Source: Halomarina salina
GTDB lineage: Archaea > Halobacteriota > Halobacteria > Halobacteriales > Haloarculaceae
DNA: 64,000 nucleotides
Assembly (NCBI RefSeq): GCF_023074835.1
Contig: NZ_JALLGW010000002.1
Span: 558,001 to 622,000 of the forward strand
Direction of reading: 5' to 3'
How positions within the stretch are numbered: position 1 is the first letter of the stretch; each line of letters starts with the position of its first letter. The notes beneath the pieces were generated by a model. The model was not told where the DNA came from. It was given only the letters and a program-made list of their open reading frames with translations, and did not search any database. Both the position numbers and the translations under genes were made by a program. Of the stretch, positions 18,459 to 27,273 are shown piece after piece.

Positions 18459-18925
18459 GCACCGGGGCGAGTGGTGGCATCGCCGGTCGACGCTCCCCCA
18501 AACAGTGGCTCGCCTTCGGCACGCTCGTCGCCATCGTCGCCACTATCGGGAGCCTCACGTTCAGCCTCGGCTACGGCTACATCCCGTGTGACCTCTGCTG
18601 GTACCAGCGCATCCTGATGTACCCGCTCGTCGTCGTCCTCGGCGTGGCCGCCTACGAGGACCGCCCCGGCGTCTACCGCACCGTCCTGCCGCTGGCGCTC
18701 GTCGGTACCACCATCGCCGCGTACCACTCCGTCATCCAGCGGACGGGGAGCGACGTCTGTGGGTTCGGTGGCGGCTGTACTGCCATCCAGTGGCAGGTGC
18801 CCGTGCTCGGCCTCTCGATTCCGAACCTCTCGCTCCTAGCGTTCGTCCTGATTCTCGGGGCGCTCGTCGGCGCGGTGCGCTACTCCGCGTCCGCCGGGTC
18901 GACCACCTCGCCCGTCTCCGGGTAG
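18455..18925 (+). CDS. DsbB-family disulfide bond formation membrane protein
   Basis: 156 aa with four hydrophobic segments. The first periplasm-side cysteine pair is in CDLCWYQRILMYP (residues about 46-58, with the quinone-contact Arg), and the second pair is CGFGGGC near residue 101. It re-oxidises the DsbA-like partner with quinone. It overlaps the upstream dsbA-like gene by 4 bp. Its 3' end overlaps the convergent endonuclease III gene by 46 bp. Confidence 0.93.
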   Translation: MSTGASGGIAGRRSPKQWLAFGTLVAIVATIGSLTFSLGYGYIPCDLCWYQRILMYPLVVVLGVAAYEDRPGVYRTVLPLALVGTTIAAYHSVIQRTGSDVCGFGGGCTAIQWQVPVLGLSIPNLSLLAFVLILGALVGAVRYSASAGSTTSPVSG

Positions 18926-19698
18926 ACGCCGACCTGGTCGCAGAGGTCCGCCATCGGGCACGCCTCGGGGTCGTCGAGACACGCCGGTTTCCGCGCCGAG
19001 CAGTACTCGCGGCCGAACTGAATGCTCGCGGTGTGCCCGAAGCCGCACTTCTCGGCCGGAACCGCGGCTTCGAGCACCTGCCGGACCTGCTCGTGGTCGG
19101 CGTCGGCGGGCGCGATACCCATCCGGCGGTAGATACGGTGGACGTGAGTGTCGACGGGGAACACCCCACCGGTGCCGCCCGCGAACAGGAGGACGCAGTC
19201 GGCCGTCTTCGGTCCGACGCCCTTCATGTCGAGGAGCGCGTCCCGGACCTCGTCGTACGGGTCCTCGCGGACGAACGCGTCGAACGCGCTCGCGCTCCCG
19301 TACTCCTCGACGACCCGCCCGGCGATGCGCACGATGGTCTCCGACTTCTGGTTGTAGAGGCCCGCCGAGGAGATGGTCTCGGCGAGGTCGTCCCGGTCGG
19401 CGTTCGCCAGCGAGACGGCGAGGTCGTCGTCTCTGTGTGCAGGCCCACCGTCGCCGTACCGCGTCATCAGGTCGTCGTGTGCCGGCTGGGAGGCCTTGTC
19501 CGAGGTGTTCTGCGAGAGGATGGTCCGGACGAGACACTCGAAGGCGTCCTGCCCACCGTACGTCTTCTGCCAGTAGGCATCGCCGAGTCGGTCGACGACG
19601 GCTTCGGCACGGGAGGTACCGTCTCCCGGCGTGAACTCGTCGAACGTGCCCCCGCCCGCGTCGCCGCCGCTGATGTTCTCGGCGGGTTCGTCGTCCAT
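18880..19698 (-). CDS. nth: Endonuclease III (DNA glycosylase/AP lyase)
   Basis: 272 aa. The HhH-GPD domain shows ECLVRTILSQNTSDKASQ, helix-hairpin-helix LLDMKGVGPKTADCVLLF with catalytic Lys, and FPVDTHVHRIYRRMG with catalytic Asp. A four-cysteine iron-sulfur loop (CSARKPACLDDPEACPMADLC, split after PAC) ends the domain. It removes oxidised pyrimidines in base excision repair. The N-terminal 30 residues are an acidic extension. It converges on and overlaps dsbB. Confidence 0.95.
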   Translation of the reverse strand: MDDEPAENISGGDAGGGTFDEFTPGDGTSRAEAVVDRLGDAYWQKTYGGQDAFECLVRTILSQNTSDKASQPAHDDLMTRYGDGGPAHRDDDLAVSLANADRDDLAETISSAGLYNQKSETIVRIAGRVVEEYGSASAFDAFVREDPYDEVRDALLDMKGVGPKTADCVLLFAGGTGGVFPVDTHVHRIYRRMGIAPADADHEQVRQVLEAAVPAEKCGFGHTASIQFGREYCSARKPACLDDPEACPMADLCDQVGVYPETGEVVDPADAE

Positions 19699-19834
19699 AC
19701 CGTCGCTTCGCGTTCCGAACCGAAAACCGGTCGCCTCACCGAACCGGATTGCCGCAGACGCGGTTCACGTCGCGGGGGTTCGGCGGGGTGCACGAAGGGC
19801 GAACGTGACTGGTCTACCGGGGGAGAGGAGGGAT

Positions 19835-19866
19835 GCTAGATAGTTAGCCCCAGGGGTGTCGCGACC
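19835..19866 (+). promoter_or_regulatory. Promoter/operator block shared with the opposite-strand element at 21320-21350
   Basis: GCTAGATAGTTA at 19835-19846 followed by a GGGG/GTCGC stretch lies 84 bp before the HalOD1 gene start. A near-identical block in opposite orientation lies 82 bp before the small gene at 21268. Shared sequence plus matching distance argue for a common regulatory element. Confidence 0.55.
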
Positions 19867-19918
19867 CCGTATACGGTTACGGCAATGGACTATGGGTAGA
19901 AGTTCCCTAGCACCGTTG

Positions 19919-20236
19919 ATGTCGGACTCGACCAGTCGTACGGGGGCACCGGGGGAGGCGGTCACCGTCGACTCACTCGTGGTAACGATCGTCGACGAAC
20001 TCGCAGACAGCCGTGGAGTCGAGCCACTGCACCTCCCCCCGCTCTACGACTACGTCGACCTCGACGCCATCGCCACGCTGTTCGACCAGTCGTCGCCCGC
20101 CAGCGACCGACTGTTCGATCAGGTGACGTTCTGGGTGGGGGACGACGAGGTTCGAGTCCAGTCCGACGGAACGGTCACCGTGACCACAACCACGACAGAC
20201 GCCGAACCCCGACCGACGGGGCAGGCGTCCGACTGA
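19919..20236 (+). CDS. HalOD1 output-domain protein
   Basis: The start at 19919 (MSDSTSRTGAPGEAV) gives 105 aa. The region SLVVTIVDELADSRGVEPLHLPPLYDYVDLDA (as three pieces: SLVVTIVDELAD, GVEPLHLPPLYDYVD, LFDQVTFWVGDDEV) matches the haloarchaeal HalOD1 domain, thought to act as an output or regulatory module. The C-terminus is Thr-rich and disordered. It may head a cluster of tightly spaced small genes (20250, 20513). Preceded by a conserved promoter-like block. Confidence 0.8.
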   Translation: MSDSTSRTGAPGEAVTVDSLVVTIVDELADSRGVEPLHLPPLYDYVDLDAIATLFDQSSPASDRLFDQVTFWVGDDEVRVQSDGTVTVTTTTTDAEPRPTGQASD

Positions 20237-20249
20237 ACAGCGGACAGCT

Positions 20250-20516
20250 ATGGAACGGACAGAGCCACACGACTCGGCACTCCACCCGAGGTCGAACGAG
20301 CGAACCATCCCGGAGACCATCGACCCCACCAGGAACGTCGAGTCGTCACGACACGGTCGTATCGAACACCAGCCACGACTAGTCGAGGAGACGAGGACGA
20401 ACCCGCTCACAGCGGAGCGCACACCCGAGCCCACGACCAACCGAAGGCAGCGGTCTCGGACGCCCGGCGTGGTCACCGTCTCGTCCGGTGGGTCCCCGGA
20501 GGTCGGGACCGCGTGA
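20250..20516 (+). CDS. Hypothetical low-complexity protein, 88 aa
   Basis: The ORF begins 13 bp after the HalOD1 stop and its TGA overlaps the GTG start of the next gene (GTGA), which is operon-like spacing. The product is Arg/Pro/Thr/Glu-rich without hydrophobic core or known motif, so it could be disordered or not a true gene. Kept because of the spacing on both sides. Confidence 0.35.
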   Translation: MERTEPHDSALHPRSNERTIPETIDPTRNVESSRHGRIEHQPRLVEETRTNPLTAERTPEPTTNRRQRSRTPGVVTVSSGGSPEVGTA

Positions 20517-20779
20517 ACAGTCCGTTCCTCGTCGGCTGTCACGACTGCGACTTCCACCGACGCGTCGAGGACCTGAACACCGCGCTCGACTGGTTCGAGC
20601 GCCACAAGACCCACCAGAACGAGGACCACACCGTCGAGGTCTGGTCGAAGCAGTATCTCGAAGAGATGGACGGCGACGCGCCCGACATCGCCACGTCGGA
20701 CGTCGACGAGAACGCACCCTCCCCCCAGCCGACCGCGCGCAAGGACGATGAGACGGACCGGGCCGAGACCGACGACTGA
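20513..20779 (+). CDS. Small CxxC protein, paralogue of 20827-20991
   Basis: A GTG start at 20513 gives 88 aa beginning MNSPFLVGCHDCDFHRRVED. It has a CHDC pair at residues 9-12, then RRVED, an ALDWF helix, HK, and EDHTVEVW. The same order (CxxC, Arg-Arg-hydrophobic-Glu, Ala-Leu, His, HHTVDV) occurs in the 54-aa product at 20827-20991. Two cysteines plus conserved histidines suggest metal binding, perhaps as a dimer. The tail is acidic and disordered. Confidence 0.65.
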   Translation: MNSPFLVGCHDCDFHRRVEDLNTALDWFERHKTHQNEDHTVEVWSKQYLEEMDGDAPDIATSDVDENAPSPQPTARKDDETDRAETDD

Positions 20780-20826
20780 CCCCAGACCGCCGCTCGCGGG
20801 ACGACAGTCGACCGAACCGGTTCACC

Positions 20827-20991
20827 CTAGCTCGCGTCGGAGGGACGTCGCTCTTCTAGCACCACGTCGACGGTGTGGTGCGGCCCGGCCTCGGCCTGGT
20901 GCGCGTCGGCGGTTCGGAGCGCCGACTCGGCACCCTCGATACGGCGCTCGTACCGACACTCGCTACAGTCGATGACGTAGACGTTCGTCAT
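20827..20991 (-). CDS. Small CxxC protein, 54 aa
   Basis: Reads MTNVYVIDCSECRYERRIEG at the N-terminus, with CSEC at residues 9-12, ESALRTADAHQ, and HHTVDVVLEE. It is homologous over its length to the first 50 residues of the divergent gene at 20513. It lies 70 bp downstream of the 21062-21268 gene on the same strand, so both may be read from the promoter block near 21350. Likely a small zinc-binding or redox-sensitive protein (inference). Confidence 0.65.
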   Translation of the reverse strand: MTNVYVIDCSECRYERRIEGAESALRTADAHQAEAGPHHTVDVVLEERRPSDAS

Positions 20992-21061
20992 GGCTGGGAG
21001 ACGGCGGAGTCGTCGGGGTCAGCGGGGTCGGACAGTCGCACGCGGAGGGCTACCACCGCGG

Positions 21062-21268
21062 TCACCGACGGACGTCGACCGTCGTGTCGGACTCGATGCG
21101 AGCGTCCCCGTTCTCCCGGTGACGGATGACCACGACGGGGCCGTCACCGAGGTCGTACTGGACGAACAGGTACTGGTCGAGCGTGGAGCGTCGAGCGTCG
21201 GCATCGTCGCTCCGGTGTCGCTGTGGTGTCAGTGCCACGTCCTCTTCCAGTTCAGTCTCGTCGTCCAT
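21062..21268 (-). CDS. Hypothetical small acidic protein, 68 aa
   Basis: The start at 21268 gives MDDETELEEDVALTPQRHRS. The second half, YLFVQYDLGDGPVVVIRHRE, looks like a compact beta-rich domain. No family is recognised. The promoter block 82 bp upstream matches the one before the HalOD1 gene, suggesting coregulation with that locus. Confidence 0.5.
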   Translation of the reverse strand: MDDETELEEDVALTPQRHRSDDADARRSTLDQYLFVQYDLGDGPVVVIRHRENGDARIESDTTVDVRR

Positions 21269-21319
21269 ACGTCGGGTACAGGACAAGCCCCCATGAACGG
21301 ACTCGATAGCTCAATATCC

Positions 21320-21350
21320 CCGACGGCGACCCCCAGGATAACTATCTAGC
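21320..21350 (-). promoter_or_regulatory. Inverted copy of the 19835-19866 promoter block
   Basis: On the minus strand it reads GCTAGATAGTTATCC followed by GGGGGTCGCCG. It differs from the HalOD1-upstream copy at only a few positions and lies 82 bp before the 21268 start. TAGATAGTTA may act as the TATA/BRE region. Confidence 0.55.
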
Positions 21351-21416
21351 GTCGGTCGGCTCCGTCGCCACGACCGGTCGTGTCGGGGGCCGGCCACTCT
21401 CGCCGGTGTCGACCGC

Positions 21417-24400
21417 TCAGCCCTCGTCGAACAGCAGCGAGAACAGTTTGCGCTCTCCCGTCCGGATGTGCCGGCTGACGGTCGGCTGTGAGACGTCGAG
21501 CAGCGACGCGAGTTCCGCCCCGGAGGTGTCTCGCGGCCACTCGAAGAACCCGCTGAAGTAGGCCGTCTGGAGCACCTCGGTCTGCCGCTCGGTCAGGCGG
21601 TCGCGGTAGTTCGCCTCGAACTCCGCCAGCGTCTGGACCGGCCGGTCGCGATGGACACGAGCGATCAACTCACTGCCGTCGTAGGTGTCGAGGAACATGC
21701 GAACGAACGAGCGCACCTCCCCGCTCTGTGGCAGTTCGACGGTGAGTCGCCCGCCCTCCGGGCCGACGCTCATCGCGGTAGGGTGTGCCCCGTACGAGAC
21801 GAGTCGAGCCAGGAAGCTCCCGTCGGTGACGGACGCCTCGTAGTACATCCCCGACTGTCGTTCCGACAGCAGGGTCACGTCGAGTATCTCCTCGCTCAGG
21901 TCGGCGAACTCGTACACCGTCTCGAGGTCGGCCCCGGAGATCGTGAAGAACACGCGGAACGACCCGTCGCTCTGCTCGACCAGGGACTCGAACTCGAACG
22001 AGCCGCCGGTCTCCTGGACGAACTCGATCGCCGGAATCGAGGAGTCGTCGACGCCGAACGTGAGTTCGACGGACTCCTCGCTCACCAGCGCCTTCTTGCG
22101 CTCGATGGCGTTGATGGCGTACCCGATCATCGTCCCCAGTTCGGAGAAGACGGCGGCCTCCATCTCGTCGAACACGCCCGACTCGTCGGCGTACAGGTTG
22201 AGCGTCCCGTAGGTCGTCTCCCGGTACTGCAGCGGGACCGCGACCGCAGCACGGTAGCTCCGCCTGAGCGCCTCCTGCCGCCACCGGTCGAACGGTGGGT
22301 CGGCCTGGAGGTTGTTCTCGACGGCCCGGTCGCCGGTCTGAATCACCCGGCCGGAGAGCTGCTCGTCGACCGACGGCGAGTCACCCTCGCCCGAGAGCGC
22401 GTCGAGGTACCCGGAGTCGTCTCCCGCCTGGGCCGTCGGGGTCACTCCCTCGTGTTCCGCCCGTCGCTGGCCGACCCACGCGAACGAGTACGGGTCGGTC
22501 GCGGCGAGTTCCTCGCAGACGGCGGTCTCTATCTCCTCGCGGGTCGAGGCCTGCGTGAGCTTCTGCGTCAGCCCCCTGATGACCCCGTTGAGCCGGTTGA
22601 CGCGTTCGAGCGACTCGTTGTGTTCTGCCAGCCGGGTCGACTTCTCGCGGAGTTCCTGCTCGCGGTCCACCCGGTCGAGCGCCGCGACGGCGTTGGCGAC
22701 CAGGATTCGTGCGGTCGTCACGTCCGCGTCGGAGAACGCCCCGGCCTCGGTCGCTCCGGCGATGAACACGCCGTGTGACCCGACCGGAGCGACGATCACG
22801 CTCCGCAGGGCCGTCTCGTCGGCCTCGACCGACGGCTCCTCCCGGAGGTCGTCGATGACTCGTTCCTCGCTCTCGGCGTACACTCGCCACGGGAGGTTCC
22901 ACTCCGAGTCGAAGAGTGCCGCCGACCCGGCGAGCGATTCGAGCTCCGGCGTCCGGGGTCCGGGGACGAGTTCGCCCATCTCCTCGTCGTAGAACTCGAC
23001 CGTGGCGAGCGGCAGGTCGAGCGTCTCCTGGGCACCCTCGACGACGATGGTACCGACCTCGCTGTCCGTCTCGGCACCGGCGAGCGCCTGACCGACCTCG
23101 TTCAACTGGGCGAGTCGCTCCTCGCGCCGTCTCCGCTCGGTGATGTCGCGGACGACGCCCGCCCGACCGTACTCCTCGCCGAGGTCGAACAGCGAGAGGC
23201 GGACCTCGACCGGACGCTGCTCGCCCGACTTCGTCGTGACGACGGTCTCCAGCGTCGCATCGTTCCGGTCGCCCGCCAGAATCTCGGCCGCCAGGTCGCC
23301 TGCAGCCTCGGTGACGCCGGTGTCGATGAACTCGTCGGCGGGACGACCGAGTAGCTCCGCCCGGTCGTAGCCGACGAGGTCGGTGTACGCCTGGTTGACG
23401 GCGACGAATCGACCCGCTTCGTCGAGGGCGTAGACGCCGTCGCCGACGGTCTCCATCACCGCGTCGGTCGTCTGGAGTCGTCGCTCGCGCTCCTTGCGCT
23501 CGGTGACGTCCCGGAACGAGAAGACGCCGGACGACAGCGTCCCGTCCTCGTCGTGGAGCGGCGCACCGCTCACGACCAGCCAGCGCGTCTCGCCCCGAAT
23601 CGTCACCTCTGCTTCGCCCGACACCGACTCGCCCTCCTCGACGACCCGCTGGTACGGCTGGTCCTCGTCGGGAACCGACCTGCCGTCGAACGTCACCAGG
23701 TCGACGTCGGCGTCGGCGGCGACCGCCTGTTCCGCCGACGGGTCGCCCGTCAGCAGCTCGGCGGCGCGTTCGTTGAGGTACTCGAAGTTCCCCTCGCTGT
23801 CCGTGATGGCGATGCCGACGGGGCTGGTCTCCAGGATGCGGTCCTGGAGACGCTGCTGCTCGCGCACGGCGGTCTCCGCTTCGAGTCGTTCCATCAACCG
23901 TCCGAGGTCCGCGGCGATGGTCGTCGTCGCGTCGAGCATCGCCTGGTCCGGTTCTCGCCGCTCGGTGAGGAAGAACACCATGACGGCGACGACCGTCCCC
24001 TCCGAGACGACCGGGACGCCGAGCGCGGCGCGGAGGTCGGCCTCGACGGCGGCCCGCCCGCGCTCGAATCCGTCGTCGACGTCGGCGACCCACTCCGGCT
24101 CCCCGGACGCCCAGACCCGACCGACGAGTCCCTCGTCCACCTCGACCGGTGTGGTGGCCGCCAGTTCCTCGAACCGGGAGGACTCGCCGGACGCGACGTA
24201 CTCGGTGGCGGCCCGTTCGAGTCGTCCGTCGTCGGACCGGGTCCAGGCCTCGCCGTACTCCCAGTCCATCGCCGACCCGACGACGTCGAGGGCGGTGTCG
24301 AGTCCCTCCTCGAACGAGTCGGACCGGAGGATTCGCTGGGTCGCCTCGTGGTAGAGGTCGCGTTCGGCCTGCAACCGCTTGCGCTCCTGGATGTCGCGAA

Positions 24401-25157
24401 CGATGCCGGTGAAGTACCGCTCCCCGTCGACGGTGAACTCCGCGAACGAGACGCTCAGGGGGAGTTCGTGGCCGTCTCTGTGCCGACCGGGAATCTGGAC
24501 GTCGTCCCACTCGAACGTCCGCTCTCCCGTCTCCAGATACTGCTGGTATCGCTCCCGGTGGCGTCCGGAGAGGTCGTCGGGCATCAGCGTGGTCAGCGGT
24601 TCGCCGACCAGTTCCTCCGGTTCGTAGCCGAAGACGTCGGTGACGGCGGGGTTCACGTAGCGGATGACGCTCGACTCGTCGATGGAGATGATGGCGTCCG
24701 ACGTCGTGGCGGCGAGCGCGTCGAGGTGCTGTAAAGAGCGGTGGTCGTCTCCCGACCCCTCGCCGTCGTCGACGTGGCGGTCGAGGCGATGTTCGAGGAC
24801 GGGGAGCTTCTCCGCGCCGGTGTAGTGGACGTACTCGTCGATACCTGCCTCGTACGCTCGCTCGACCAGCGCCGAGGTACTGGTCTCCGAGACGAGGACG
24901 GTCAGGGCTCGCACTGGCGGGTCGACACACTCGAGTATCGCGTCGATGCCGTCGCAGTCGGGCAGGTCGTACTGGGCGACGATGCCATCGAGCAGCGTCT
25001 CACAGGCCAGTTCGGCCGCTTCGCTGGCGGTCTCGGCCTGGAGGAGGGTCGTCCGTGCGTCCACCGCCTCCAGATACGAGTCGAGCGCCTCGAAGAGCGT
25101 CGAGGACGACCCGACGTAGAGGAACCGCTGTGAGCCCGCAGTCGAGTCGCTACCCAT
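21417..25157 (-). CDS. Multi-domain PAS/GAF sensor-regulator with HTH-10 output domain
   Basis: The ATG at 25157 (MGSDSTAGSQRFLYVG) is preferred over a GTG five codons upstream; 1246 aa. Approximate order: receiver-like 10-130; PAS 145-270 (TSDAIISIDESSVIRYVNPA); GAF 280-430; PAS 440-560; PAS 570-690 (GDGVYALDEAGRFVAVNQAY); GAF 700-850; GAF 875-1020; a Bat-type region 1030-1180; and a C-terminal HTH-10 (LTERQTEVLQTAYFSGFFEW, LLDVSQPTVSRHIRTGERKL). The receiver-like domain has Gln where the phosphorylated Asp is expected (IVAQYDLPDCDG). There is no histidine kinase domain. It probably integrates light, redox or small-molecule signals into transcription. Confidence 0.9.
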   Translation of the reverse strand: MGSDSTAGSQRFLYVGSSSTLFEALDSYLEAVDARTTLLQAETASEAAELACETLLDGIVAQYDLPDCDGIDAILECVDPPVRALTVLVSETSTSALVERAYEAGIDEYVHYTGAEKLPVLEHRLDRHVDDGEGSGDDHRSLQHLDALAATTSDAIISIDESSVIRYVNPAVTDVFGYEPEELVGEPLTTLMPDDLSGRHRERYQQYLETGERTFEWDDVQIPGRHRDGHELPLSVSFAEFTVDGERYFTGIVRDIQERKRLQAERDLYHEATQRILRSDSFEEGLDTALDVVGSAMDWEYGEAWTRSDDGRLERAATEYVASGESSRFEELAATTPVEVDEGLVGRVWASGEPEWVADVDDGFERGRAAVEADLRAALGVPVVSEGTVVAVMVFFLTERREPDQAMLDATTTIAADLGRLMERLEAETAVREQQRLQDRILETSPVGIAITDSEGNFEYLNERAAELLTGDPSAEQAVAADADVDLVTFDGRSVPDEDQPYQRVVEEGESVSGEAEVTIRGETRWLVVSGAPLHDEDGTLSSGVFSFRDVTERKERERRLQTTDAVMETVGDGVYALDEAGRFVAVNQAYTDLVGYDRAELLGRPADEFIDTGVTEAAGDLAAEILAGDRNDATLETVVTTKSGEQRPVEVRLSLFDLGEEYGRAGVVRDITERRRREERLAQLNEVGQALAGAETDSEVGTIVVEGAQETLDLPLATVEFYDEEMGELVPGPRTPELESLAGSAALFDSEWNLPWRVYAESEERVIDDLREEPSVEADETALRSVIVAPVGSHGVFIAGATEAGAFSDADVTTARILVANAVAALDRVDREQELREKSTRLAEHNESLERVNRLNGVIRGLTQKLTQASTREEIETAVCEELAATDPYSFAWVGQRRAEHEGVTPTAQAGDDSGYLDALSGEGDSPSVDEQLSGRVIQTGDRAVENNLQADPPFDRWRQEALRRSYRAAVAVPLQYRETTYGTLNLYADESGVFDEMEAAVFSELGTMIGYAINAIERKKALVSEESVELTFGVDDSSIPAIEFVQETGGSFEFESLVEQSDGSFRVFFTISGADLETVYEFADLSEEILDVTLLSERQSGMYYEASVTDGSFLARLVSYGAHPTAMSVGPEGGRLTVELPQSGEVRSFVRMFLDTYDGSELIARVHRDRPVQTLAEFEANYRDRLTERQTEVLQTAYFSGFFEWPRDTSGAELASLLDVSQPTVSRHIRTGERKLFSLLFDEG

Positions 25158-25404
25158 TTCGACCGTCTTCACCGCCGCGCGCTAAACCGGATGTGCCTTC
25201 GAACTCGGTCGAGACACCCTCACATCTACGGTACATTCGGGTCACGATGGAGGCTCGCCGTCGCCATCACCCGGTTACCCTGGTGAGGCCACATTCGTCG
25301 ACTTGCACGTGCCACGCTCTGACAGTCTTCGGCGTGAGGTCGAGAGGGGAGTCGGTCGGGCGCCGAGAGACAGGAGGTACGTCGGTCGCAGGGACCGGTT
25401 CGAC

Positions 25405-25821
25405 TCACTCGACGCGGAGGGTCACCGTGAGGTCCGCACCGTCCTGGAGTTCCGCGACGAGGTCCCGGTCGAGGTCGGCGGCCGCCGCGTCGGCCGCGAC
25501 CATCACGGTCCGCTCGTCGACGTACCCGCTGGTCCGGAACACCATCGAGCGCTCGCCCTCGAACGTGAGGTCGGGGTCGCCGCGACCGGCGACGGTCGTC
25601 TCGACCCCGCCGGCGACGAGGTGGGCGGTGACGTGGGCCGACTCGTCCCGGCAGGCGTCGACGAACGACGACGGGAGGTCGGCGGGCGTCGCGTCGGCCT
25701 CGACGCCGACGATGCAGTCGCCCGCCGGCGTCAGCCAGTCGTCGGTGGTCAGTTCGAAGGTGCTCTCGTGGGCCGCCCGCACGTGGTCGTGGCCACGCGC
25801 GCGCAAGGTCACCTCGTGCAT
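25405..25821 (-). CDS. DUF371 family protein
   Basis: The start at 25821 (MHEVTLRARGHDHVRAAHES) gives 138 aa. RARGHDHVRAAHESTFELTT and LTPAGDCIVGVEAD match the archaeal DUF371 family, followed by FEGERSMVFRTSGYVDERTV and a C-terminal LTVTLRVE. No catalytic function is established for the family. Single gene with no obvious operon partner. The start choice fits the conserved N-terminus. Confidence 0.82.
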   Translation of the reverse strand: MHEVTLRARGHDHVRAAHESTFELTTDDWLTPAGDCIVGVEADATPADLPSSFVDACRDESAHVTAHLVAGGVETTVAGRGDPDLTFEGERSMVFRTSGYVDERTVMVAADAAAADLDRDLVAELQDGADLTVTLRVE

Positions 25822-25934
25822 ACGCCGTCTGACCGCCCGGGGCACTTGAGCGAGTCGTTCCGTCGTCGTCGCATCTCCGGTATCGTTCGACGCTGCGCTC
25901 CGCTACGCGGACGGGAACGACGACGACCCCGACT

Positions 25935-26191
25935 CTTGCTTAAATACCCCTCCGCGTGCCATCCGAAACCGTGTCACGTCTTGACGAGGCCGTTGGCAGG
26001 GGTTTCGGGGGCATCCTTCCCCCCTGAAGTGAGAAAGGCTTAAGTACGAGCTTCCGGTATGGATACCTACCAGAACGCCTCCGGCGTTTCGGTGGATTGC
26101 ACGGCGAACAGAATGACAGGAGACCCTGCTTATCGATCGGCCAGTACCACCGTGAGCCACCGCGCTGGAGCGTAATGGACAGTTCACAACC
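25935..26191 (+). ncRNA. Intergenic region with stacked TATA boxes and hairpins; possible small RNA or long leader
   Basis: The 370-bp gap before the coiled-coil gene holds two strong haloarchaeal TATA-like elements, CTTAAATA at 25939-25946 and GCTTAAGTAC at 26038-26047. A hairpin (GGGGG...CCCCC) lies near 26006-26024, ending in CTGAAGTGAG. A second hairpin AACGCC/GGCGTT is near 26074-26088. No ORF fits. One box could drive a short RNA and the other the coiled-coil gene. Weak evidence. Confidence 0.25.
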
Positions 26192-27082
26192 ATGGCAGAG
26201 ACTATTGACGAATCCAAGAACGTAGAACTCACCGACGACGACCTCGAAAACAAATCCAAGGGCGGCCTCATCAAGATGGCCGGGATGCTTCGAGATCGAC
26301 GGAACGAGCTCAACCAGATGGCGTCGGAGCGCGCATCGAAGCGCGACGAGCTCAACGCGAAGACACGCGAGAAGGTCGACGAGGCCCAGCAACACCGCGA
26401 GAAACGCGACGAGCTCAACGAACAGGTTCAGGAGCACAAGAACCAGCGCAACGAGCTCAACGCGAAGGCGAACGAACTCTTCTCGCAGGTCGACGACGCG
26501 AAGTCCGACCTCGACCTCGACGACGGCAAGAGCCTCGACGAGCTGAAGGAGGAGATCGAGCAGCTGGAGTTCCGCCAGCAGACCGAGGTCCTCTCGACGG
26601 AGGACGAGCGCGAACTCATCGAGAAGATCGAGACGAAGCGCGACCAGTACCAGGAGCGCAAGTCGAAGCTCGACGACACCGACGGCATCGAGGACCTGAA
26701 GTCCGAAGCCCAGGAGGTCCGCGCCGAAGCCTCGAAGCACCACCAGAAGGTGACGGAGCTCGCCGACGAGGCCCAGGAGCACCACAACCAGATGATCGAG
26801 GCCTACCGCGAGGCCGACGACATCCGCGACGACGCCGACGAGTGGCACGAGAAGTTCGTCGACGCCCAGGAGGCGGCCGACCGCCACCACGAGGACTTCG
26901 TCCGCGTCCAGAAGCGCCTGCGCGAGATGGACAAGGCCGAGGAGGAGGAGCGCAAGGACGAGCGCGCCGCCAAGCGCGAGGAGGCCAAGGAGGAGGCCGA
27001 GGAGATCTACCAGAAGTTCAAGGAAGGCGAGACCCTCGACACCGAGGACCTGATGAAGCTCCAGAAGTCGGGGCTGCTCTGA
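26192..27082 (+). CDS. Archaeal conserved coiled-coil protein
   Basis: 296 aa, almost wholly heptad-like and highly charged, with recurring NELN/DELN units (RRNELNQMASERASKRDELN, split repeats to residue about 100), then long Glu/Lys helices and a final LDTEDLMKLQKSGLL. Proteins of this length and composition are conserved across Euryarchaeota and often misannotated as phosphatases; no enzymatic motif is present. Possible structural, ribosome- or chromatin-associated roles are speculation. The strong promoter elements upstream and near-optimal codon use suggest high expression. Confidence 0.85.
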   Translation: MAETIDESKNVELTDDDLENKSKGGLIKMAGMLRDRRNELNQMASERASKRDELNAKTREKVDEAQQHREKRDELNEQVQEHKNQRNELNAKANELFSQVDDAKSDLDLDDGKSLDELKEEIEQLEFRQQTEVLSTEDERELIEKIETKRDQYQERKSKLDDTDGIEDLKSEAQEVRAEASKHHQKVTELADEAQEHHNQMIEAYREADDIRDDADEWHEKFVDAQEAADRHHEDFVRVQKRLREMDKAEEEERKDERAAKREEAKEEAEEIYQKFKEGETLDTEDLMKLQKSGLL

Positions 27083-27273
27083 TCCACTAGCAGGGTCACT
27101 CTACACCCGTTCTACGTTCTCGTTTCACGCACCGCACACCGACGACCTGACCGGCAGGTGTCGCGGCCGCGCGTTCCTCAGGGACGACTCCAGCTCACGA
27201 GCGACCGCACAGCGACGCGTCTACTCGGCGAGGGCGGGAGATACAACGGGGTCGTCAGTGGCCGGTCACCGAC

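Noticed and set aside
25970-26110. tRNA or SRP RNA in the gap before the coiled-coil gene
   Set aside because: No T-loop or acceptor-stem pattern and no match to the conserved SRP core that I can recognise.
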